NCBI GenBank assembly: GCA_029934735.1
Contig: JAOZLR010000010.1
Span: 6,764 to 21,204, forward strand
Source: Bacteroidales bacterium
GTDB lineage: Bacteria > Bacteroidota > Bacteroidia > Bacteroidales > JAADJA01
Direction: 5' to 3'
Length of the DNA stretch: 14,441 nucleotides
Positions 1 to 6,401 of the stretch are shown in pieces. Position 1 is the first letter of the stretch; each line of letters opens with the position of its first letter. The notes beneath the pieces were generated by a model, which saw only the letters and a list, made by a program, of their open reading frames with translations, had not been told where the DNA came from and did no database searches. The translations under genes and the position numbers were made by a program.

Positions 1-34
1 CAAAAAAGTCAGAAAAACTTATAACTATAAAAAC

Positions 35-1495
35 TTATTTCTTTGGAACATTCTTGAGTGTCTCAACGAGATAATCCCAAAATTTCTGAACGGTTTCTAT
101 CTCAACCTTTTCATCCGGGGAGTGTGGAAATCTGATCGTTGGGCCGAAAGATATCATATCCCAGTTTGTATATATAGCACCAAGGATACCGCACTCCAGA
201 CCGGCATGAATAACCTTCACATCAGGGACCTTACCAAACTTATTGTTATAAACCTCTTTCATCGTTTCCAATATCTCAGAAGTAACATTCGGCTTCCAAC
301 CCGGGTAAGCTCCTGAATGGTTGACCTCTGCACCATTATCCCTGAAGTTTTCAGCAATTTTATGAGCCCAGATATCTCTTTCAGAATCAACGGCACTACG
401 GGTAAGGCATGCGATTTCTATTGCGTCACCATTCATCTTAATAATTGCCAGATTAGAAGATGTTTCAACAACACCCGGCAGATTAGCATCCCAGGCTAAA
501 ACACCATTGGGACAATTGGCAACTCCGTTCAATAATCCATCCTGTGTACCTTTATCAATAACTGACTTTGGCATTTTAACCTCCTCAGCAAAAATTTCCA
601 GATCAGGATCAATATCTTTCAATGCTTCTTGTTCACTACTCTGAATCTCATTAAGATAATTTACAAAAGTCACATCCGATTCACTTGGAATAATAACAGT
701 TGCAGTTGCTTCTCTTGGAATAGCATTACGGAGACTTCCTGCATCAATTTCAGATACCCGAAGTCCAAATCGTGAAGCAGCATCCAGCATAACTTTATTC
801 AATATCAGGCAGGCATTTCCTTTTCCAAGATGAATATCAAGCCCTGAGTGTCCTCCCTTTAAGCCCTTAACAGTCAATTTAAAAGCTTTTATCCCTCCGG
901 GAACTACTTCCTTCTGAAAGTTATATTTAACATTTGTGTCAACACCTCCTGCACAACCAATGTAGAGTTCACCTTCATCTTCAGAGTCCATATTTATAAG
1001 AATATCACCATCAAGGTATCCAGGCTTAAGATTTTTCGCACCTGTCATTCCTGTTTCCTCATCAATTGTGAACAAAGCTTCAATGGGGCCATGAACAATG
1101 GTATCATCTTCAAGTATTGCCATAGCTGCAGCAACGCCCATTCCATTATCTGCGCCAAGGGTGGTGCCTCTTGCTGTTACCCATTCACCATCAATATAAG
1201 CATCAATAGGGTCTTTTTCAAAATCATGATCATTATCACTGTTTTTCTGAGGAACCATATCAAGGTGTCCTTGAAGTATGACACCTTTACGGTCTTCCAT
1301 TCCCGGAGTTGCAGGTTTTTTGATTATCACATTTTCTATGTCATCAACAACCGTTTCAAGGCCAAGATCTTCGCCCCACTTTTTCATATATTCTATTATC
1401 TTCCCTTCCTTTTTTGATGGCCTGGGAATTTGTGTAAGGCTGTAAAAATGCTTCCATAAAGCCTTAGGTTCGAGATTCAATATTTCTTTGCTCAT
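35..1495 (-). CDS. pepD: Cytosol non-specific dipeptidase (aminoacyl-histidine dipeptidase, M20 family)
   Basis: This 486-residue protein has the usual length of bacterial PepD, a two-metal cytosolic dipeptidase that hydrolyses a broad range of dipeptides, including Xaa-His such as carnosine. All expected active-site elements are visible: HLD (H77, D79), GADNG (D116, bridging ligand), DEET (E146 as general base, E147 as metal ligand), a downstream Asp in NMDSED (D170), and a C-terminal FPHSPDE motif (H458). Between the two catalytic halves lies the M20 lid/dimerisation region with KGGHSG. There is no signal peptide, so it acts in the cytoplasm. The start is ATG. It lies 27 bp downstream of an MFS transporter on the same strand with no hairpin between them, so the two are probably co-transcribed and the transporter may feed it dipeptides (inference). 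Only 34 bases remain downstream in the window, and no terminator is visible there. Confidence 0.96.
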   Translation of the reverse strand: MSKEILNLEPKALWKHFYSLTQIPRPSKKEGKIIEYMKKWGEDLGLETVVDDIENVIIKKPATPGMEDRKGVILQGHLDMVPQKNSDNDHDFEKDPIDAYIDGEWVTARGTTLGADNGMGVAAAMAILEDDTIVHGPIEALFTIDEETGMTGAKNLKPGYLDGDILINMDSEDEGELYIGCAGGVDTNVKYNFQKEVVPGGIKAFKLTVKGLKGGHSGLDIHLGKGNACLILNKVMLDAASRFGLRVSEIDAGSLRNAIPREATATVIIPSESDVTFVNYLNEIQSSEQEALKDIDPDLEIFAEEVKMPKSVIDKGTQDGLLNGVANCPNGVLAWDANLPGVVETSSNLAIIKMNGDAIEIACLTRSAVDSERDIWAHKIAENFRDNGAEVNHSGAYPGWKPNVTSEILETMKEVYNNKFGKVPDVKVIHAGLECGILGAIYTNWDMISFGPTIRFPHSPDEKVEIETVQKFWDYLVETLKNVPKK

Positions 1496-1522
1496 TATTT
1501 TTAATTTTTATTATTAGATTGA

Positions 1523-3211
1523 CTATTTTTGAATATTTGGCATTTCAAGTCCATAACCTTTCTTCTTGTCCTCTATCTTAAGTAAAAATGCAAAAAGCAG
1601 TGATAGTGTTGAAAGTCCAAGGAATATAAGCATATCATAGAAATAATTATACCTAAGATTAAGTCTTTCCTTTTGAATAGCGGTAAAGGCACTTTGTTCT
1701 CCGGCATGTATTATTTTTTTCAAAACTTCCTTTTTATCACCTGAAATATCTATATCCTTTATATTTTGGGAGATATCCGTATAAATTTCACTTTCTACTT
1801 TCTCAGTATCAACATCTTCAATTGAGACAGGTTCATAAGTAGTATATTGAACAATAGAGTCCACTGCCGAGCCAGTAGCTTTTTCTACTGCCTTAAAAAT
1901 CTCTTTTTCAGTAAACGATTGCTCGGATAATTTTTCAGTAAATGCCTTTTCAATAGCAGATTTTACAGCAATTTTATTGGGAGATACATCAGGATTTGAT
2001 GAATTAAGTACAATTCCAAGAATCAAAGGAATAAATAAAAGGCCAATATTCTGTATCCAGAAAATAACTGCATAAGCTGTACCCAGCTGTTTCTCAGGAA
2101 TAATCTTTGGTACTGAAGGCCACATTGCGGAAGGAACCAAAGAGAATCCAACTCCTAGAATTAATACCATAATTGTAGCTATCCACCACTCGTTTAAAAA
2201 AGGAATTGATAGGATTCCATGAACAAATATAAGAATTACTGAACCGATCATCATAATAGTTGCGCCTTTCCCGTATTTATCATAAATACTCCCGAAGACA
2301 GGAGTTAAAACCATAGTACCAATTGGCAATAATCCGGTAATTGTTCCAGCCAGACTTGGAGCAACATTGTATTTATTGACCATTAAGTCGTTGGCATAAA
2401 ACAGAAAAGGGAATACTGCCGAATAAAACAACACACATAAAATAGCAATATACCAGAAGCCAAGATTGCTAATAATAAATTTAATATCACTTATCTTAAA
2501 TTCATCCTCTTCTGAAACTTCCTGATGTTCTACGCCTTCCGATTTATCAAGTTTGATATCAAGGATAGAAAACATTATAAACGAAATAACTCCCAGGAGC
2601 ATAACAATAAGTGCAAATAAAATAGGAGCAGTAACCGTAAATTTTATTGCCAAAGGAGTAGAAATTACCAATGCCAAAGTTGTTCCCAAACGGGCAATTG
2701 ACATCTGCATTCCCATTGCAAGAGCCATCTCCTTGCCTTTAAACCAACGGACAACTGCTTTTGATATGGTAATACCTATTGCTTCGGTACCAACTCCAAA
2801 TATTGCAAAACCGAGCGACGACCACCACACCTGTGCCTTCATAGCACCCAGCAGAGGAATATTAACAACTGCACCTTCAGGAAATTGATGTTTAACTGCC
2901 CAGTAGTTTAAAGCAGTACCCAAAAACATAACTATTGTAGCACCTAGTCCGGTTTTTCTAACACCCAATTTATCAAGTATAAACCCACTAAAAATAAGCA
3001 TAAAAAGAAATACATTAAACCAGGCATACGCTGAAGTATAGGTTCCGAAATCCTCGCTATTCCATCCAAGGATACTTTCAAGCATTGGCTTAATAGAGGA
3101 TAGTGCATAATTGAAATAGTATGCACCAAAAATTGATAACGAAGCCAAAATTAACGCTGTCCAGCGGGCTTTAGTCGAATCCCTCAAAGATTTTTTTATT
3201 TTCTCTGTCAT
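1523..3211 (-). CDS. MFS transporter, MFSD1-like (probable dipeptide carrier)
   Basis: This 562-residue protein has 12 predicted membrane helices (roughly 17-38, 57-79, 88-104, 128-150, 165-187, 195-217, 252-273, 286-306, 317-335, 343-362, 379-402, 525-545). The MFS motif-A region reads GFILDKLGVRKTG (76-88). Several segments resemble, from memory, vertebrate MFSD1, a lysosomal dipeptide uniporter: FGAYYFNYALSSIKP (28-42), VVRWFKGKE with MQMSIARLG (153-176), and AMWPSVPKIIPEKQLGTAYA (362-381). An acidic cytoplasmic loop joins helices 6 and 7. Unusually, about 118 hydrophilic residues (403-520) are inserted between helices 11 and 12, on the outer face by standard MFS topology. The gene precedes pepD by 27 bp, which supports a peptide-import role (inference). 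The family call is firm. The substrate is not shown by the sequence alone. The start is ATG, with a candidate -7 box about 30 bp upstream. Confidence 0.9.
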   Translation of the reverse strand: MTEKIKKSLRDSTKARWTALILASLSIFGAYYFNYALSSIKPMLESILGWNSEDFGTYTSAYAWFNVFLFMLIFSGFILDKLGVRKTGLGATIVMFLGTALNYWAVKHQFPEGAVVNIPLLGAMKAQVWWSSLGFAIFGVGTEAIGITISKAVVRWFKGKEMALAMGMQMSIARLGTTLALVISTPLAIKFTVTAPILFALIVMLLGVISFIMFSILDIKLDKSEGVEHQEVSEEDEFKISDIKFIISNLGFWYIAILCVLFYSAVFPFLFYANDLMVNKYNVAPSLAGTITGLLPIGTMVLTPVFGSIYDKYGKGATIMMIGSVILIFVHGILSIPFLNEWWIATIMVLILGVGFSLVPSAMWPSVPKIIPEKQLGTAYAVIFWIQNIGLLFIPLILGIVLNSSNPDVSPNKIAVKSAIEKAFTEKLSEQSFTEKEIFKAVEKATGSAVDSIVQYTTYEPVSIEDVDTEKVESEIYTDISQNIKDIDISGDKKEVLKKIIHAGEQSAFTAIQKERLNLRYNYFYDMLIFLGLSTLSLLFAFLLKIEDKKKGYGLEMPNIQK

Positions 3212-3242
3212 AATTAAAAGTTTTTTGATTTTTTTTAAAGGG

Positions 3243-3250
3243 CAAATATA
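3243..3250 (-). promoter_or_regulatory. Candidate Bacteroidota -7 box for the MFS-pepD operon
   Basis: The minus strand reads TATATTTG, a full match to the Bacteroidota primary sigma -7 consensus TAnnTTTG. It lies 31 bp upstream of the transporter start codon, giving a short leader of about 25 nt. No TTG element sits at the expected spacing of about 19-20 bp upstream, so the assignment rests on the -7 element and its position alone. Confidence 0.45.
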
Positions 3251-3297
3251 TAACTTTTATCACTGGCGTGACGAAATGTTCAAATCTTATTTTTCTG

Positions 3298-3918
3298 TCA
3301 GGAAATAATATGAACCAGTTTTTTTGTTTCAAAGAAAGGTTCTTCAAAATAACGGCTTAAAGGATAAATATTTACTTTCCTCTTTATCTCTGATATTTCA
3401 GATATAAAATCATCACCCTTTAAATACAGAATGCCGTTTTGTAAGGTATTATTATTTTTTTTAAGAATACTTTTGCGCACCCATTTATAAAAAACCGGCA
3501 GGGAGGTAACTGCTCTGCTAACAACAAAGTCAAATTTCCCATCAACATCTTCTGCCCTTATTTTTTCAAATGTAACATTTTTAATTTCCAGACCATTCAC
3601 AACCTCTTCAACAACCTTTATTTTTTTGCCGATGGAGTCGATAAGGTGAAAATTGGATTCAGGAAACATAATAGCAAGTGGAATGCCGGGAAAGCCACCA
3701 CCGGAACCAACATCCAGCACCGTTGTTCCTGATTTAAACTCAATTACTTTTGCAATTCCCAAAGAATGCAGTATATGTCTTTCATAGAGTTTATCAATAT
3801 CCTTTCGTGAAATTACATTTATTTTGCTGTTCCATTCAGTATATAATGGTTTAAGCATTTCAAATCTTTCGATTTGAGCAGAATTTAGGTCTGGAAAATA
3901 TTTTGCTATTAATTCCAT
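3298..3918 (-). CDS. rsmG: 16S rRNA (guanine527-N7)-methyltransferase RsmG (GidB)
   Basis: This 206-residue protein has the family's standard length. RsmG uses S-adenosylmethionine to methylate N7 of G527 in 16S rRNA; its loss is known to give low-level streptomycin resistance in several bacteria. Visible hallmarks are the N-terminal helical region with WNSKINVISRKD (29-40), RHILHSL (47-53), the SAM-binding loop VLDVGSGGGFPGIPLA (67-82), RAED (121-124) and the VSRAV motif (133-137). It is cytosolic. The start is ATG, with a TACCTTTG -7 candidate 27 bp upstream. It lies 86 bp upstream of the MFS gene, which has its own -7 candidate, and 90 bp downstream of the kinase gene. It is not next to mnmG/gidA here, unlike the arrangement in some other phyla. 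No key residue appears to be missing. Confidence 0.97.
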   Translation of the reverse strand: MELIAKYFPDLNSAQIERFEMLKPLYTEWNSKINVISRKDIDKLYERHILHSLGIAKVIEFKSGTTVLDVGSGGGFPGIPLAIMFPESNFHLIDSIGKKIKVVEEVVNGLEIKNVTFEKIRAEDVDGKFDFVVSRAVTSLPVFYKWVRKSILKKNNNTLQNGILYLKGDDFISEISEIKRKVNIYPLSRYFEEPFFETKKLVHIIS

Positions 3919-3944
3919 AAAAATCCATAATGAATAATCCGGGT

Positions 3945-3952
3945 CAAAGGTA
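3945..3952 (-). promoter_or_regulatory. Candidate -7 box for rsmG
   Basis: The minus strand reads TACCTTTG, an exact TAnnTTTG match, 27 bp upstream of the rsmG ATG. This implies transcription start near 3938 and a leader of about 20 nt. No well-spaced TTG (-33) is visible; the nearest, at 3978-3980, lies 25 bp upstream, which is longer than usual. Confidence 0.45.
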
Positions 3953-4008
3953 AGGAAATGATTGAAGAGCTAAAATTCAAATATGTTAATTTCTTTTTGA
4001 GAGGGTAA

Positions 4009-5322
4009 TCAATTAATTGAAATGCTTTTCCACTTTGGAATACAAAACCTGAATATTGAACCTTTTCCTTTTTCACTCTCTACTGACATTTTACCGCCAT
4101 TTTTCTCCACATAATCTTTACAAAGCAGTAATCCCAGTCCTGAGCCGGTTTCATTTTCCGTTCCTTTAGTGGCAATATGTGCCTCAGAATCAAAAATCTT
4201 TTCTATGTCCTCTGCTGGTATACCGACACCGGTATCCTCAACTGATATACTAATCTTATCTCCTTCAGCGCTTACTTTTGCGAGCACCTGCCCTCCCCTG
4301 CCAGTAAACTTTATTGCATTGTAAATTAAGTTTCTGAGCACTGCTATCATCATAACCTCATCAGCAAAAGCTATCACATCATCAGATATATCAAATTGCA
4401 AATCAATATCTTTCTGTATGGCAGTTCCTTTTAGTAAATTGATATTTTCAAGAATAAGATTCTTAACATTTATTCTTATTGGATTAAAGTCCAGTTCGTT
4501 TTTTCTGATTCGTGACCAGAACAGAAAGCTATCGATCATCTCATTCATTGAGTCGGCTGAATTTCTCACATTCGATAATAATTTATGGGATGTCTCCTCA
4601 TCAAATAAATCGGGGTCGCTGGTAAGAGCATCCATAAGTACCTTAATATTTCCAATCGGACCTTTAAGCCCATGTGCAAGCATTTCATATAGATGATTAC
4701 CCTTTAGTGAGGATAAGCTTTCATCATTTTCAGACTCTACAGGATGAGTAATATGCTCTGGCTCATTGCTGATTTCCTTCATCTTCGCACTATTATTGCC
4801 ATTGTTTTCCTCATTAGCAGGCTTAACGTTAAGGTTATCATTGTTATATGTAACAATAGCCATCTGGGCAAGGTCAATCAACCTATCCCTGGCATATTCA
4901 AATTCCGAATGCCTGTCGATTTTAAAGGATGAAGAGGTCATATCAATGAAAGGCTTTGGAGAAGCACCATTATATCTAAAAATAACCTTACCGTTCTCTT
5001 TATTGATATAATTTCTGAGCAAATCCAGAAAATAGCTCTGCCCATTAATTCCAAAAGTCATTTTATTAAAGATAATAAGAATTATTTCATCCGTATTACG
5101 AATTATTTGTTCTGCCAGGTCTAATGAAGCAGCTTCAATCATTTTTAATCCATTACCATTAAATGAGAAATACTTTAGTGAATTTGAAATTACATACCTG
5201 AAATGGCTATCTGTATCGATTATTAAAACCTTACAAATGCAGTTGTCGAATGCAGTTGCATTACTGGAATTTAATTCCGAAATTTGTTTAGTTTTATTAT
5301 CTTTTATATTTCCTGAATTCAC
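4009..5322 (-). CDS. Cytoplasmic hybrid sensor kinase: degenerate N-terminal receiver plus histidine kinase
   Basis: This 437-residue protein has no membrane segment. Residues 31-155 look like a receiver fold: VLIIDTDS (32-39) matches the acidic β1 loop. At the β3 phospho-acceptor position, aligned through FNKMTFGING, Asn86 or Phe85 replaces Asp. One residue of the acidic pair is Thr37, while K134 may be the conserved β5 Lys. A polar linker (160-205) leads to a DHp helix with LAHGLKGPIGNI (215-226): the phospho-acceptor His217 is present but followed by Gly218, not Glu/Asp. The ATPase domain is intact, with an N box (N331, N335, K338), G1 VEDTGVGIP (361-369), F377 and G2 GSGLGL (393-398). The start is GTG; an in-frame stop lies five codons upstream and the next in-frame Met is residue 61, inside the receiver. 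No partner response regulator is in the window. It may act as a scaffold, sensor or weak kinase (inference). Confidence 0.88.
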   Translation of the reverse strand: MNSGNIKDNKTKQISELNSSNATAFDNCICKVLIIDTDSHFRYVISNSLKYFSFNGNGLKMIEAASLDLAEQIIRNTDEIILIIFNKMTFGINGQSYFLDLLRNYINKENGKVIFRYNGASPKPFIDMTSSSFKIDRHSEFEYARDRLIDLAQMAIVTYNNDNLNVKPANEENNGNNSAKMKEISNEPEHITHPVESENDESLSSLKGNHLYEMLAHGLKGPIGNIKVLMDALTSDPDLFDEETSHKLLSNVRNSADSMNEMIDSFLFWSRIRKNELDFNPIRINVKNLILENINLLKGTAIQKDIDLQFDISDDVIAFADEVMMIAVLRNLIYNAIKFTGRGGQVLAKVSAEGDKISISVEDTGVGIPAEDIEKIFDSEAHIATKGTENETGSGLGLLLCKDYVEKNGGKMSVESEKGKGSIFRFCIPKWKSISIN

Positions 5323-5557
5323 AATAAATAATTCTCAATTAAATAGGACAGCATCACTTATGCAAACTTTGTACCAAGCGCACTCCATTTCCTAACAGTC
5401 AGCAGTTTACAATAGCAGCATAAAAACTATTCAGATTTCAGTTATACGAAACCGGATAATTCACTAATTCTTTTGACATAAAATCATATAATATAAAAAT
5501 ATCAAATATTATTTTTTATATCTTTGGGCTTCACAAAATCACAAAATCAACAGAATA
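5323..5557. other. Divergent intergenic region between kinase and outer-membrane operon
   Basis: This 235-bp AT-rich gap separates two head-to-head transcription units. The only firm signal is a TAnnTTTG box at 5519-5526 facing the outer-membrane genes. An exact 8-bp tandem duplication, TCACAAAA twice, occupies 5531-5546 just before the ATG at 5558. No full TAnnTTTG match faces the kinase gene. No small ORF, RNA gene or terminator hairpin could be supported. Confidence 0.6.
5519..5526 (+). promoter_or_regulatory. Candidate -7 box for the outer-membrane barrel operon
   Basis: TATCTTTG is an exact TAnnTTTG match 31 bp upstream of the ATG at 5558, predicting transcription start near 5532 and a leader of about 25 nt. 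No TTG lies at the canonical spacing; TTGACA at 5473-5478 is about 40 bp upstream, too far to pair with it. Confidence 0.45.
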
Positions 5558-6400
5558 ATGAAAGTGACCATCTCCATATTTCTGTTTTTTATTTCGACCT
5601 GTGTTTATTCAGGTTACTATAACATCCTCGGGGCACGTTCAGGTGGGCTTGGAAGAAGTTCTGTTGCCCTCTCAGGCTTTTGGGCTGGATTCAATAATCA
5701 GGCAGGATTAGCTGACTATAACAAACTTGCAGCAGGTATATATTACGAGAATCGCTTTATTGTAAAGGAGATGAGACTGGCGGCTGGAGGATTTATTCTT
5801 CCAACTAAATCAGGTAATTTCGGGGTTAGCCTTACATATTTTGGATACTCAAATTATAATGAGAAGAAAATCGGGCTGGGATACGGTCGGAAATTCGGAA
5901 AATCATTTTCTGCTGGTGTGCAACTCGACTATTTATCAACATACATTGCAGAAGATTATGGCAAAAAAGATATATTCACCTTTGAACTTGGATTCAAAGC
6001 GTCGATTGGTGAAGATATTGAAATTGCCGGCCATCTGTTCAATCCAATTCCGGTATATGTTCAGAAAGAGTCTTACGACAGAATTCCAACTGTTTTTACT
6101 ATTGGTGCCAGCTACCATATTTCAAAGGAGCTATTTATAACGCTTGAAGCAGAAAAAGACTCCGAATTCAAACCACTAATCAGAGGAGGTATTGAATATC
6201 AGATTATTAATCAGGTTGCAGCCAGAATTGGGTATTCGACACTTCCATCACAAACCGGGAGTACAAAATTCAGTATTGCTTCATTATACACTTTTGGATT
6301 TAGTTTGAATTTCGATAAATTCGATATCGATTTTTCATCATCATACCATAATGTATTAGGTTGGTCGCCTTCAATTACTGCTATTTTTAAATTTAATTAA
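5558..6400 (+). CDS. Outer-membrane beta-barrel protein, PorV/FadL-like
   Basis: This 280-residue protein begins with a clear Sec signal peptide (about residues 1-18, ending TCVYS). Next comes GARSGGLGRSSVAL and a WAGFNNQAGLADY segment. This 'GAR-GxGxxxVAL ... FNNPAGLA' pattern is typical of PorV, UPF0164 and FadL-type barrels in Bacteroidota. The rest alternates aromatic/hydrophobic and polar residues with short turns, as expected for β-strands, and ends in IFKFN. It should sit in the outer membrane. PorV itself is a type IX secretion shuttle of roughly 390 residues; this protein is shorter and no secretion partner is nearby, so that role is not claimed. It is the first gene of a tight pair: its stop codon is one base before the start of the HhH-barrel gene. 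Function and ligand are unknown. Confidence 0.8.
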   Translation: MKVTISIFLFFISTCVYSGYYNILGARSGGLGRSSVALSGFWAGFNNQAGLADYNKLAAGIYYENRFIVKEMRLAAGGFILPTKSGNFGVSLTYFGYSNYNEKKIGLGYGRKFGKSFSAGVQLDYLSTYIAEDYGKKDIFTFELGFKASIGEDIEIAGHLFNPIPVYVQKESYDRIPTVFTIGASYHISKELFITLEAEKDSEFKPLIRGGIEYQIINQVAARIGYSTLPSQTGSTKFSIASLYTFGFSLNFDKFDIDFSSSYHNVLGWSPSITAIFKFN

Positions 6401-6401
6401 T

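Noticed and set aside
5473..5492. TTGACA followed by TATAAT, resembling a classical sigma-70 promoter
   Set aside because: The two hexamers are only 8 bp apart instead of about 17, and Bacteroidota use a different consensus. The TATCTTTG box at 5519-5526 is better placed.
5558..6400. Assignment of the barrel as the type IX secretion protein PorV or PorQ
   Set aside because: The N-terminal pattern is shared by a broad barrel group, the protein is shorter than PorV, and no type IX component or CTD-bearing cargo is visible in the window.
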